Source of the DNA: Sphingobacterium sp. UBA5670
GTDB taxonomy: Bacteria > Bacteroidota > Bacteroidia > Sphingobacteriales > Sphingobacteriaceae
DNA: 64,000 bases
Reading direction: 5' to 3'
NCBI RefSeq assembly: GCF_002420705.1
Contig: NZ_DIIM01000009.1
Location: 71,657 to 135,656, forward strand
The translations under genes and the position numbers were made by a program. This document shows positions 25,857 to 35,364 of the stretch, in pieces (within the stretch, counting starts at the first letter, position 1; each line of letters opens with the position of its first letter). The notes below the pieces were generated by a model, which saw only the letters and a list, made by a program, of their open reading frames with translations, ran no database searches and was not told the DNA's origin.

Positions 25857-26960
25857 GCTGGCGTAAATGGAAGCCATTTGCTTGGCAACCTTGTCGTCAT
25901 TAAACTTCTGCACAAATTCAAGCCCCTTTTCGATCATTTCATACCGCTTGGCGGAATCGGCAAGCAGTGTTGCTATGGCATGCTGTATCTGCGACACATC
26001 TGTAGGATCAATATAGCAAGACGCCGGACCCCCAGCTTCTGGAAATACGCCCATTTTGCTTGTGATCACAGGTGTACCTGAGTAGAGCGCTTCTATAATA
26101 GGAATGCCAAAGCCTTCGTAAATTGATGGGTAGATAAAAATCGTTGCCGAAGCATATAGAACTGCCAACTCTTCCATCGCCAACCCCTGGAAAAAGAATA
26201 TCCTGTTCTCCATATTATTTTGTCGGATATAATCCATGATCTCCTGATGATAGCGTGTCGGCTTTCCTACAATAACAAGGGGAATATCGATGTCTTTGAT
26301 CGCTTTTACTGTAGGTAGGATATTCTTTCTGGGTTCAATAGTTCCAACATTTAATAAGAAATCCTTTGGCAATTTTAGCTTGTTTCTAAGTTCCGCCTTC
26401 TGCTCTTCAGTTTTGATGGTTTTGAATGCTTCATGGCATCCTTGGTAAACAACATCTATTTTTTCTTCAGCGATATGAAATAGGTCGACAATATCATTTT
26501 TAGTACATTCACTTATGGCAACGATACGATCAGACGCTTCGCATGCATGTCTGAATTTCTTTTTGTAAATCCAACGGTCAATTGGATGATAAAGTTCGGG
26601 ATGTCTTAAAAAAATTAAGTCGTGGATGGTCACGATGGATTTAATGTGCGCCTTTGCTAATCCTATGGGAATTTCACCCGACAGTCCGTGGAAAATGTCA
26701 ATCTTATCTTTTTTTAAATCATGAACAATACGCTGATTGCGCCAGATATTGGGCCAGGTGCTGTTGATAAAACCCTGAGGCAAGCGGATATCATCCTGCT
26801 TTGCAGACTGATTGACATATTGATCGCCAATTTTTGGTGTATATTTCAGGTACTCATTTTCGGGAGCATACTTTTCGAGCATACGAATTAAATCCCGGCT
26901 ATAATTTCCCAGACCGGTTTTGTTTAGGAAATAGCGTTTCGCATCGAATCCTATTCTCAT
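25851..26960 (-). CDS. Family 4 glycosyltransferase
   Basis: A 369-residue GT-B enzyme. It has MRIGFDAKRYFLNKTGLGNYSRDLIRML (acceptor loop), IFHGLSGEIP and KSIVTIHDLIFLRHPELY in the first domain, RIVAISECTKNDIVDLF at the hinge and LNVGTIEPRKNI at the start of the second. The full donor site is FIYPSIYEGFGIPIIEALYSGTPVIT. These are typical GT4 mannosyl/glucosyltransferase features. It overlaps the GT9 gene upstream by 4 bases, so the three-gene run DUF4254-GT9-GT4 is likely one operon. Confidence 0.9.
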   Translation of the reverse strand: MRIGFDAKRYFLNKTGLGNYSRDLIRMLEKYAPENEYLKYTPKIGDQYVNQSAKQDDIRLPQGFINSTWPNIWRNQRIVHDLKKDKIDIFHGLSGEIPIGLAKAHIKSIVTIHDLIFLRHPELYHPIDRWIYKKKFRHACEASDRIVAISECTKNDIVDLFHIAEEKIDVVYQGCHEAFKTIKTEEQKAELRNKLKLPKDFLLNVGTIEPRKNILPTVKAIKDIDIPLVIVGKPTRYHQEIMDYIRQNNMENRIFFFQGLAMEELAVLYASATIFIYPSIYEGFGIPIIEALYSGTPVITSKMGVFPEAGGPASCYIDPTDVSQIQHAIATLLADSAKRYEMIEKGLEFVQKFNDDKVAKQMASIYASL

Positions 26961-27982
26961 CCTATTGCACTTATTTTTTCAATCACCATTTCCGATGTAA
27001 TTAAATCGATTGCTTCTATGCCATCACAATCACAGGGCTTGTTGCCGTACACTGAGCTTGGTCGATTAGGGTGTTCTACCTGAATGCAATCTGTTAGCTG
27101 TTGTCCATAACCTGTGAATCCAGCATAGGGATGGGTTGCTCCCCATAAAGAAAGGCACCGCACGCCCATGAGAGATGCCATATGAAGCCCCGAAGAGTCC
27201 ATACTGATCATGAGAGCTAGATTAGAGATCAAATCGAGTTCTTCCCTTAACGAAAATTTGCCTATTGTATTATAGGTATTGGGAAATCGCTCTGTCCAGT
27301 TTTGAGCAATTTGGAATTCTTCTTCACCACCACCAAATAACAGTACGTCATAGCCATTGCGTGTCAAAGAATCTATTACTTTTTCCATTTTTACCTGTGG
27401 AAAAATCTTATAACGATGCTGTGCAAACGGGGCAATGCCGATTTTCTTTCGATCGAAGTTACCAAACATACTAAAAGCCGCTTTGGGTACATCCTGCAAA
27501 TTAGGAACCAATTTATTGCTGAGCTCGAATTTAAAGCCTAATGCGCGAAATACATCGGCATAGCGCTCCACTGTTAGCTTCAATGGTACTTTAATTTTGT
27601 TGTTTTCCCGGGTTAAAGCATTCTTCTCTGCACGTCCTTTATCAAGCTGTTTGACTTTTACACCCGATAGTGAAAATAAGAGATCAATTATGCGGGAACG
27701 CAAATTGAAATGTAAGTCAGCGATAGCGTCTGCGCCATATCTGGCCAGTTCTTTTTTCAGTCTAACCAACCCCCAAAATCCTTGATGTGTTGATTTGGGT
27801 TCAATCGCGTGAAAGCGTATGTTTTTTATTCCTTCAAAAAACGGGGCAAAGAATTGCCTGCTGACCATAATGATTTCCACATCAGGGTACTGCATGCAGA
27901 ATTCTTTCAAGACCGAAGCAACCATGGCAACATCGCCCATAGCTGAAAATCGTGTTACTATGATCCGTTGCGGTAAGGACAT
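26957..27982 (-). CDS. Family 9 glycosyltransferase (heptosyltransferase-like)
   Basis: A 341-residue GT9 protein. It starts RIIVTRFSAMGDVAMVASVLKEF, the family hallmark, with later IGIAPFAQHRYKIFP (nucleotide-binding strand), DVLLFGGGEEE, and MISMDSSGLHMASLMGVRCLSLWGATHP at the ADP-heptose site of WaaF-like enzymes. It should act on lipopolysaccharide core or a related lipid-anchored glycan in the cytosol. It is 3 bases downstream of the DUF4254 gene. Whether the donor is heptose is an inference from the family. Confidence 0.9.
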   Translation of the reverse strand: MSLPQRIIVTRFSAMGDVAMVASVLKEFCMQYPDVEIIMVSRQFFAPFFEGIKNIRFHAIEPKSTHQGFWGLVRLKKELARYGADAIADLHFNLRSRIIDLLFSLSGVKVKQLDKGRAEKNALTRENNKIKVPLKLTVERYADVFRALGFKFELSNKLVPNLQDVPKAAFSMFGNFDRKKIGIAPFAQHRYKIFPQVKMEKVIDSLTRNGYDVLLFGGGEEEFQIAQNWTERFPNTYNTIGKFSLREELDLISNLALMISMDSSGLHMASLMGVRCLSLWGATHPYAGFTGYGQQLTDCIQVEHPNRPSSVYGNKPCDCDGIEAIDLITSEMVIEKISAIG

Positions 27983-27985
27983 GGT

Positions 27986-28591
27986 TTATTTTCCCGATGA
28001 ATATAAGACAGGGTTCAATGATGGATCATTATACATTTTCATCTGTTTATAGACCTTCATGTATTTATCGCCAGACGCGATGGCATCCATCAAATCATCA
28101 ATACTTTGTGATAAGTCCTTCCGCTGTTCCAATAAAATGTTCAGTTTTTCCTGGCAAGCATTGATATGAGCTTCAGAAGCATCTGTACGTAATGTTTCCT
28201 GCTCCATATGGTAGATTTTTAGAGCTAAAATGGAAAGCCTGTCTATAGCCCAAGCTGGACTTTCAGTATTGATTGTTGCTGTTGGACGAGCTTGTATATC
28301 TTGAAATTTTTGTAGGAAATAACTGTCAATATACTCCACTGTATCGGTACGGTACTGATTTGATTCGTCAATCCGTCTTTTCCAATATAAGCCATCTTTG
28401 GGGTCAATAGAGGGATTACGTACCACATCCTCCATATGCCATTGGACGGTATCAATCCAGCATTTTAAATAGAGGAGATGTTCTAAGGATTGTTTGTCAT
28501 ACGGATTTTGGATTGGATGATCAATCTGGTCGTATACGTGGTAATCCTGGATAGCACGTTGAAAAATTGGATTTGCTATTGCACTAATCAT
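27986..28591 (-). CDS. DUF4254 domain protein
   Basis: A 201-residue, mostly helical cytosolic protein. The segments YDKQSLEHLLYLKCWIDTVQWHMEDVVRNP and GLYWKRRIDESNQYRTDTVEYIDSYFL fit DUF4254, a family of unknown function encoded next to GT9/GT4 genes. Conserved His, Trp and Asp residues (WHMED, WKRRID) suggest a binding or enzymatic site, but no reaction is known to me. It begins the operon DUF4254-GT9-GT4. A good -7 element lies only 4 bases before the ATG, so the message may be leaderless. Confidence 0.85.
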   Translation of the reverse strand: MISAIANPIFQRAIQDYHVYDQIDHPIQNPYDKQSLEHLLYLKCWIDTVQWHMEDVVRNPSIDPKDGLYWKRRIDESNQYRTDTVEYIDSYFLQKFQDIQARPTATINTESPAWAIDRLSILALKIYHMEQETLRTDASEAHINACQEKLNILLEQRKDLSQSIDDLMDAIASGDKYMKVYKQMKMYNDPSLNPVLYSSGK

Positions 28592-28595
28592 GGTA

Positions 28596-28627
28596 CAAAC
28601 TTAGATAAATTGCTTTTTATATGCAAT
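28596..28627 (-). promoter_or_regulatory. Promoter of the DUF4254-GT9-GT4 operon
   Basis: On the minus strand, ATTG (28624-28627) and TAAGTTTG (28596-28603) are 20 bases apart, close to the Bacteroidota consensus. The -7 element ends 4 bases before the start codon, so transcription would begin at or near the ATG. Confidence 0.5.
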
Positions 28628-28799
28628 TTAATTGCGCTTTACATAAAAAACAATTTATCGGTCTCTTCTCAACCATAAATAGTACTTTTATTGAGGAAAT
28701 ATAAAATATATTATGGAGTTATTCTTTCTATTCGGATGAGACATTAAGCCAGTGAATGGAACGATAACCTTGTTTAATTGAAAGAAGTTTCCCTGTTTT

Positions 28800-30278
28800 T
28801 TAAAATGCTGAAAGCAATAAACCGGGAAAGATGCCTAAGATCAAGACTGCTAGGGTACACAGGATTCCAATACATAAAAGTACAGCATTGAATTTAACCG
28901 CTGGAGATGTCGTGCTGTCCTTTAGAAAGGCATTCAAGGGAATTTTAAAATAGTAAAACAGCGAGATAACCGATGTGAGCGCTCCGACAATAAGCAGTGC
29001 CAATAAACTGAAAGATTGGAAGTTTTGGTATTGCTCAAACACTTTGGAAAAGACCAAAAGCTTTCCGACAAAACCGGCCGTTGGCGGCAAACCGATCAAG
29101 GCGATTAAAACGATCGAAAAAGACGTGAATAGTAGGGGGAATTGTTTTCCTAAGCCACGATAAGATTCGATCGTGGTATTTCCTAAACTAGTTTCTAGAG
29201 CATCAATGAAGATAAATACAGCAATATTCATCAAGGCATATATGGAAAGGTAAAATAATAGGACATTTGACTCATTATTTTGATAAACCAATACAGCCAT
29301 CAGTAATATACCGGTATGGCCAATAGAAGAATAGGCCATCATCCTTTTGGCATCCTGTTGACGTAAGGCCGCTAGGTTACCGATCAGCATGGTTGCAATG
29401 GCAATCGCTATAATGACATAAGTCAGGAAATCGCTGAAATAGAAGGAAACGTTAAGCCATGCAGAGAGTATCTTGGATAACAGGACGACAACTGCAATTT
29501 TCGGTACAGTGGCAAGATAGGTCGTAATCACTGTTGGGGCTCCCTGATAAACATCAGGACTCCACACATGAAAAGGGAAGAAGCTCAGTTTAAAACCAAT
29601 ACCTGTCAGCAAAAACAATAAAGCGACGCTGATCATGATCTGTGGCGCTTCCATCAAACCAGCAATGTGGCTAGGTGCATCAAAATTCAAGTTTCCCGTG
29701 AAACCGTAAAGTAAAGACAGACCGTAAAGCATAACGGCAGCACAGATCGATCCGAAGAGTACATATTTTAAAGCGGCTTCCGATTGAACTTTCGTGGTCG
29801 AAAAATAACCGACCATAATATAAGAACTGATCGAAACTGTTTCCACTGCAATAAAGATCATCAACCAGTTACTCGACATAGTCAGCAGATTCAAGCCAAG
29901 GGTTGCGGTTAGGAGTACAGCGTATAGGTCACCTAAGGGGCGGACTTGCTGGCGTTGTTGGATAAAGATACAGATGAGCATTGTCGACAACAGCATAATC
30001 AATCGAGCAGCTATAGCAAATGCATCAATATGAATCATATCAAAGAAGCCCACTGTTTCTACCTGACTAATTCCCTGTCCCAATAGGTAACAACCACTCA
30101 GCAGCAGTCCGATGAGGGTAATGGTAAAAGATGTATGCTTCCAATGTCTGTCAATAAAAAGACTAGCGAGGATAGTACCAATAAAAGTGACGATCAATGT
30201 CAGTTCGGGCTTAAAATAGGGGATACTGACGATAATCTGATCGATGAAAGAACTGATATATGGACTGAATGCGAGCAT
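28800..30278 (-). CDS. nuoN: NADH-quinone oxidoreductase subunit N
   Basis: A 492-residue polytopic membrane protein (about 14 helices), a proton-pumping antiporter-like subunit of complex I. Family signatures are VETVSISSYIMVGYF, EAALKYVLFGS, FKLSFFPFHVWSPDVYQGAP with the conserved Lys and His/Pro of the channel, and AYSSIGHTGILLMAVLV. It is the last gene of the nuoH-N run, 5 bases after nuoM. No convincing terminator was seen behind it. Confidence 0.95.
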   Translation of the reverse strand: MLAFSPYISSFIDQIIVSIPYFKPELTLIVTFIGTILASLFIDRHWKHTSFTITLIGLLLSGCYLLGQGISQVETVGFFDMIHIDAFAIAARLIMLLSTMLICIFIQQRQQVRPLGDLYAVLLTATLGLNLLTMSSNWLMIFIAVETVSISSYIMVGYFSTTKVQSEAALKYVLFGSICAAVMLYGLSLLYGFTGNLNFDAPSHIAGLMEAPQIMISVALLFLLTGIGFKLSFFPFHVWSPDVYQGAPTVITTYLATVPKIAVVVLLSKILSAWLNVSFYFSDFLTYVIIAIAIATMLIGNLAALRQQDAKRMMAYSSIGHTGILLMAVLVYQNNESNVLLFYLSIYALMNIAVFIFIDALETSLGNTTIESYRGLGKQFPLLFTSFSIVLIALIGLPPTAGFVGKLLVFSKVFEQYQNFQSFSLLALLIVGALTSVISLFYYFKIPLNAFLKDSTTSPAVKFNAVLLCIGILCTLAVLILGIFPGLLLSAF

Positions 30279-30283
30279 GCGAA

Positions 30284-31885
30284 TTAAATAAATTGTTGGA
30301 TAAAACTCACGAGATTCAGAACACTAGCGTTTAGGTTGTTAAATACTAATGCCGGCATAACTCCAAGTAATAAGGCGAGCGCTAGGGTAGGAAATAAGAT
30401 GATCTGTTCGCGTATATTTAAGTCTGTCAGTGCATTACTCCAGGAGTCCCCGCCTTTTAAGCGAATTTGTCCAAAGAACATGCGTTGCAGTGTCCAAAGT
30501 AAATAGGCCGCACTTAATAAGATACCTATGGATCCCGCCAATGCCATCCAGCGCGGTAATCCGGTTCCTATACTCGCCGCATTGAAGGAGCCGATAATGA
30601 CAAAGGCTTCGCCAATAAAGGCTGAAAAGCCGGGCAGGCCCAGGGATGCAAAAAATGCGACAGCGACATAACCTGTGTATTTAGGCATAATTTGAGCTAG
30701 GCCACGGAAACTATAGATGTTTCTGTCATGTACTCGGTCATAAACCACGCCGACCAGGAAGAAGAGTGCAGCGGATAAAAATCCATGGGAAATCATCTGA
30801 AACATGGCGCCAGAAATACCTTCGGCAGTCAGCGATGCAATACCAAGCAACACAAAACCCATATGTGAAACCGATGAATAAGCAATCATGCGTTTCAGGT
30901 CTTTTTGTGACAAGGCATTCAAAGCACCATAAATAATGGAGACAACGCCGATTAATCCAAGCCACCAATTGGATAAGGCTGCCATATCAGGAAAGATGCT
31001 ATAACAGATACGAATGATACCGTAACCACCAATTTTCAGGAGGATACCAGCAAGAATAATAGATACCGGTGTCGGCGCTTCAACGTGCGCGTCCGGTAGC
31101 CAAGTATGTAGAGGAACAATGGGTACTTTAATGGCAAAGGCAAAGAAGAGCACAATGAAACCGATCAGTCGAGCCGAAATCCCCAAAATTTCTTGGTAAC
31201 CTTCCCAACCGAAAATAGAACCCTCAAGATAATTCTGTGGATTCATCATATAGATCATGTTGAAGGTATGTGCTCCAGTCAAGGGGTTGATTACTGAAAA
31301 ATACAAGCCTACAATGATCAACAACATAAATACAGACCCAAATAGGGTATATAGAAAGAATTTTATGGCTGCGTACTCGCGTCTTGCACCACCCCAGATA
31401 CCGATCAAGAAGTATAGTGGCAGTAACATGACCTCGTAAAACAAATAGAATAGGAAGAAATCCAATGCGCAGAAAATCCCCATAACAGCCATATTAAGGA
31501 CCATGAGTAAGGCAAAGTATCCCTTCGGACTTTTCTGGATATTCCAGGAGGCACCTATAGCCATTAGCATGACGAATGCACTCAACAATAACAAGGGCAT
31601 GGAGATCCCATCAATACCAATAAGATAATCGATCTCTAATTTACCTATTGATCCTAAGTCTAACCGGATCCAGGAAAGCTGTTCAACAAATTGATAGCCC
31701 GCCAGATCTTGGACTCCTGTTTTGCTGGCGTCAAATTGTGCGTAACATATTCCGGCCAGTACAAATTGTATTGCTGTGATTGCTAAAGCAACATATTTGT
31801 AACTCGATTTATAGCGTGTTGGCAAGGCGAGAATAAGCGCCGAAGCCAGTAGCGGTAAAAATATCAGTAAGGATAAAATAGGCAT
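30284..31885 (-). CDS. nuoM: NADH-quinone oxidoreductase subunit M
   Basis: A 533-residue antiporter-like subunit of complex I. Typical segments are DGISMPLLLLSAFVM, FYLFYEVMLLPLYFLIGIWGG (with the conserved Glu), AIKFFLYTLFGSVFML, VPLHTWLPDAHVEAPTPVS and KRMIAYSSVSHMGFVLLGI. These hold the charged residues of the proton path. The length is normal. It is 5 bases upstream of nuoN and 3 downstream of nuoL. Confidence 0.96.
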   Translation of the reverse strand: MPILSLLIFLPLLASALILALPTRYKSSYKYVALAITAIQFVLAGICYAQFDASKTGVQDLAGYQFVEQLSWIRLDLGSIGKLEIDYLIGIDGISMPLLLLSAFVMLMAIGASWNIQKSPKGYFALLMVLNMAVMGIFCALDFFLFYLFYEVMLLPLYFLIGIWGGARREYAAIKFFLYTLFGSVFMLLIIVGLYFSVINPLTGAHTFNMIYMMNPQNYLEGSIFGWEGYQEILGISARLIGFIVLFFAFAIKVPIVPLHTWLPDAHVEAPTPVSIILAGILLKIGGYGIIRICYSIFPDMAALSNWWLGLIGVVSIIYGALNALSQKDLKRMIAYSSVSHMGFVLLGIASLTAEGISGAMFQMISHGFLSAALFFLVGVVYDRVHDRNIYSFRGLAQIMPKYTGYVAVAFFASLGLPGFSAFIGEAFVIIGSFNAASIGTGLPRWMALAGSIGILLSAAYLLWTLQRMFFGQIRLKGGDSWSNALTDLNIREQIILFPTLALALLLGVMPALVFNNLNASVLNLVSFIQQFI

Positions 31886-31888
31886 TTC

Positions 31889-33943
31889 CTAAAAGAATAT
31901 AAGATAAATTAAACCAAGTAAAACTAATAAAAAGACGGAGTACAAAGTAGTCTGTAGCTTTCCGTTTTGGACCAAGCGGACTTGATTGCCCGTCCAATAG
32001 GCGACAGAAGCAACCGTATTGACAAAACCGTCTACAATATATTTGTCAATCCAAACACTAAGCTGTGAAAGTGATAGGACGATAAACTGAATCAATGAAA
32101 CTAAAGCGTCAACAATATGGCGATCAAACCAATAACAGAACTGCGCTAATTTTAATGTCCCGTTAACAAAGACCGATTGGTAAAATTCGTTAATATACCC
32201 CTGATGAAAAGAAGCTTTTAATGCGAAGCTACCAGAGTTTAGCGGGTATTTATTTTGAACATACCATTTCCAGCCGATAATCCAGCCAATGATAGAACCA
32301 AGGAGCAATAGGGCAGGAATGATAAGGTGCGCACTATGGCTTGGCGCAAAAGCATATTCATCCAATAAAAGGCCATCCATCAACCAGGAATCATGATAAG
32401 AAAACGGATTGAAAGAGAATGCCGGAAATAGACAGAAGAGACCCAACGTAAACATTGGGATCAACATGGTCTTTGGTGCTTCATGTAGCGGATGATCATG
32501 TAGTTTGTCCTGCAGCTGTGTCAACAGTCTGAACTCTCCAAAAAATGCTTTAAAGAGCAAACGACCGATGTAGAATGCCGTTAATATACTTACCAGAATT
32601 AAAATCGCGGGGATGATAAGGTATAAGTTACCTTTTGAAATAGCCCATTCAAAGGAAGAGATAACGATACTATCTTTGGATAGATAACCTGAAGTCAACG
32701 GGAAGCCTGCAAGTGCTAGCGAAGCTATACTCATCAGCACGAAGGTCTTTGGCATATATTGACGTAATCCACCCATATTCCGTAGATCCTGTGGGTCAAA
32801 GTCTAGATGGCTATGTGCCTTAAGATGCGCCATTTCATGGATGACAGCTCCGGCAGAGAGAAACAATAGACACTTAAAGAAGGCATGCGTAGTCAGATGG
32901 AATAAGGCAGCATCCCATGTTCCAATGCCGATCCCAACCATCATAAAACCTAACTGCGATATGGTGGAAAATGCAAGAATACGTTTGATGTCGTATTGGC
33001 CAAGCGCAAAGTATGCTGCAGATGCAGCAGTGATTGTGCCTATAATGGCTATAAATAGCAACGCCGACTCATTAAATAATGGAAATACAGTAGCCAATAG
33101 GAACACACCAGCGGCAACCATTGTCGCGGCGTGAATCAATGACGATACCGATGTAGGTCCTTCCATGGCGTCAGGAAGCCATACATGTAATGGAAATTGT
33201 GCAGATTTAGCCATCGCTGCCAAGAAGAAGGCAAGTCCAGCAATGGTTAGCCAGATCTGAGGTAAGCTATTGACTGGAGATGTCCAAAGTCCATCCGTGA
33301 TTGTGGATTGATAGATTAAGCCATTTTCACCAAATAAATCGACTAAATTGAGTGTCTTGAATTGCGTAAATAGGATCGCAAGGCCGATTAGAAAACCAAG
33401 GTCACCGATGCGGTTCACCAAAAATGCCTTTTTATTAGCTTGTACAGCTGTTTCACGTGTGAACCAGAAGCCGATGAGGAGATACGATGCAAAGCCGACC
33501 AGTTCCCAAAAAACGTACATCAGCAAAAGACTATCCATAATGACCAATCCCAGCATCGCAAAACAGAATAAGCTGAGGTACATCCAATAGCGGTGAATAC
33601 CTGAATCGCCATGCATATAGGCTCTTGAGTAAATATGTACAGGTAAGGCTACCGTCGGAACCAAAAGGAGCATCAAGGTACTCAAATTGTTCAGGAGGAT
33701 ACCAACTTTGAATGTCGTTTGTCCAATAGTGAACCAATTTACCTGAATAGATACGACGGGATTATTCCATATGGCTAACCAGGTAAGTCCGCCCGCTATA
33801 AAGCTAACGGTAATGGCTAGAAGAGAAATAAAGCCCGATTGATCACGTTTACCTAATATTGCCTGATAAATGAATGCAGCTAATGGTGCCGCTAAGGTAA
33901 GCAGCGCGGTCAGAAGGGGTGATATGTGAACAAATTGATCCAA
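31889..33943 (-). CDS. nuoL: NADH-quinone oxidoreductase subunit L
   Basis: A 684-residue protein, the largest antiporter-like subunit of complex I. Its C-terminal region (DRHIVDALVSLIQF and a last hydrophobic helix) would form the long lateral helix along the membrane arm. Signature segments are VFWELVGFASYLLIGFW, KAFLVNRIGDLGFLIG, FPLHVWLPDAMEGPTSVSSLIHAATMVAAGV and KRILAFSTISQLGFMMVG. The length is normal for the family. It is co-transcribed in the run nuoH-N with 3-base gaps on both sides. Confidence 0.96.
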   Translation of the reverse strand: MDQFVHISPLLTALLTLAAPLAAFIYQAILGKRDQSGFISLLAITVSFIAGGLTWLAIWNNPVVSIQVNWFTIGQTTFKVGILLNNLSTLMLLLVPTVALPVHIYSRAYMHGDSGIHRYWMYLSLFCFAMLGLVIMDSLLLMYVFWELVGFASYLLIGFWFTRETAVQANKKAFLVNRIGDLGFLIGLAILFTQFKTLNLVDLFGENGLIYQSTITDGLWTSPVNSLPQIWLTIAGLAFFLAAMAKSAQFPLHVWLPDAMEGPTSVSSLIHAATMVAAGVFLLATVFPLFNESALLFIAIIGTITAASAAYFALGQYDIKRILAFSTISQLGFMMVGIGIGTWDAALFHLTTHAFFKCLLFLSAGAVIHEMAHLKAHSHLDFDPQDLRNMGGLRQYMPKTFVLMSIASLALAGFPLTSGYLSKDSIVISSFEWAISKGNLYLIIPAILILVSILTAFYIGRLLFKAFFGEFRLLTQLQDKLHDHPLHEAPKTMLIPMFTLGLFCLFPAFSFNPFSYHDSWLMDGLLLDEYAFAPSHSAHLIIPALLLLGSIIGWIIGWKWYVQNKYPLNSGSFALKASFHQGYINEFYQSVFVNGTLKLAQFCYWFDRHIVDALVSLIQFIVLSLSQLSVWIDKYIVDGFVNTVASVAYWTGNQVRLVQNGKLQTTLYSVFLLVLLGLIYLIFF

Positions 33944-33946
33944 TGT

Positions 33947-34255
33947 TTACTTGTCTTTTAATTGGTTTATCTCATCCGGATTAATGGTTTTGTAATGTCT
34001 ATAAACATTTAATACGATAGCCAATCCAACAGCGACTGCGGCCGCTGCAAGAACGATGGCAAATAATGCGAAAATTTGTCCACCATAACTCAATTTATCG
34101 TATTTTCCAAAGGCCACAAAGTTCAGGATAGCTGCATTGATCATCAACTCAATACCGACCAAAATCATAATTGCATTTTTCTTGGAAAGAACCGTATAGA
34201 GTCCAATGCAAAAGATACAAGCACTTACCACCAAAAAATGGGTTAGTGTAATCAT
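33947..34255 (-). CDS. nuoK: NADH-quinone oxidoreductase subunit K
   Basis: A 102-residue protein with three membrane helices. The segment KKNAIMILVGIELMINAAILNFVAF holds the conserved Glu (GIELM) of helix 2, and the third helix holds further small residues. Length and motifs are normal for NuoK, part of the proton path next to the quinone site. It overlaps nuoJ by 4 bases, indicating translational coupling. Confidence 0.95.
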   Translation of the reverse strand: MITLTHFLVVSACIFCIGLYTVLSKKNAIMILVGIELMINAAILNFVAFGKYDKLSYGGQIFALFAIVLAAAAVAVGLAIVLNVYRHYKTINPDEINQLKDK

Positions 34256-34794
34256 GTCGTACGCTCCTTTCTGGATAAATGTGATGCTCCTATCAAAGCC
34301 ATCATCAAAAACACGGATATAATTTCAAATGGCAATACATAAAAAGTCATAAAACGCAATCCGATTTGATGAATATTATTATCTGTTGCGACAATCTCGG
34401 TATTATTTTCTCTAGCTTGTAAAATCCATGTCGGCGGGGCTTGTTGCCATTCAATAATGCCGTATATCATTAGGAATAGGAAGCCAAGTACTACTGGAAT
34501 TGTTTGCCATTTGGGCATGCTTAAGAATGAACCACTACTATCTTGAAGATCTTTTAAAAGTTCTTTGTTGGAAAGCATAAAAGCAAACAACATGAGGATG
34601 AGTACACCACCAACATACACCATAATTTGTGTAATAGCCACAAAATCAGCTAAAGCAAATAAGTAGAGTCCTGCCATGGCAAATAGCACAATAAAAAACA
34701 GGAACAAGGCACGTGCAATATTTTTCAGATTGACAAGTAAAAGTGCTGAACCGATAGCTAGGGTAGCAAAGGCATAGAATAAAATACTTTCCAT
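34252..34794 (-). CDS. nuoJ: NADH-quinone oxidoreductase subunit J
   Basis: A 180-residue membrane protein with five predicted helices. FALADFVAITQIMVYVGGVLILMLFAFML is the family hallmark: helix 3 of NuoJ, whose pi-bulge moves during catalysis. The C-terminal helix (YVLPFEIISVFLMMALIGA) follows a periplasmic loop. It is 3 bases after nuoI and overlaps nuoK by 4 bases. Confidence 0.95.
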   Translation of the reverse strand: MESILFYAFATLAIGSALLLVNLKNIARALFLFFIVLFAMAGLYLFALADFVAITQIMVYVGGVLILMLFAFMLSNKELLKDLQDSSGSFLSMPKWQTIPVVLGFLFLMIYGIIEWQQAPPTWILQARENNTEIVATDNNIHQIGLRFMTFYVLPFEIISVFLMMALIGASHLSRKERTT

Positions 34795-34797
34795 CTT

Positions 34798-35361
34798 TTA
34801 TTTTTGCTTTGCTGCCTCCTTTTCAGCTTGAAACTTGGTCCACTCTGCTTTGCGCTGTGCGACCTCACTATCAGTCATATCTGAAAACCCATAGATAAGA
34901 TCGGTCAGTTTTTGCGAGCTGCGGTCATATTCATTGGTCATGGTAATGCATTCTGTCGGACATACGACAGTACATAATCCACAATACATACATTTGGCCA
35001 TATCAATATTGAATTTGGCCGGGTATAGTCTTTTAACGCTACCATCTGAGGTTTTTCCAATCGCTTCTGGTGATTTGATTGCTTCGATTTCGATGCAGTC
35101 GACAGGACAAGCCTTTGCGCATAGATCACATACAATACAGTCCTCAATATCGACTTGCAATTGATAGCGGGCAACCTCGGGGATAGGCATTTTTTCACGT
35201 GGATATTGCACCGTGACAATACCCTCCTGTTGATCAAAGTAATTGTCTTTCTTGATATTTAATTCCGTTCGCGAACGTCGGGCACCAAACAAGTGTTTAA
35301 CAGTCAAAGATAAGCCTTTGATTGCCGTGCGAAATGCATGCGAAGCCGTTTTAAATATCAT
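34798..35361 (-). CDS. nuoI: NADH-quinone oxidoreductase subunit I (two 4Fe-4S clusters)
   Basis: A 187-residue ferredoxin-like subunit of the peripheral arm of complex I. Two cluster motifs are intact: C75-x2-C-x2-C-x3-C (CIVCDLCAKACP) and C124-x2-C-x2-C-x3-C (CMYCGLCTVVCP). They carry clusters N6a and N6b towards quinone. The Lys/Glu-rich tail after about residue 160 is a short extension. The gene sits between nuoH and nuoJ with 3-base gaps. Confidence 0.96.
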   Translation of the reverse strand: MIFKTASHAFRTAIKGLSLTVKHLFGARRSRTELNIKKDNYFDQQEGIVTVQYPREKMPIPEVARYQLQVDIEDCIVCDLCAKACPVDCIEIEAIKSPEAIGKTSDGSVKRLYPAKFNIDMAKCMYCGLCTVVCPTECITMTNEYDRSSQKLTDLIYGFSDMTDSEVAQRKAEWTKFQAEKEAAKQK

Positions 35362-35364
35362 ATC

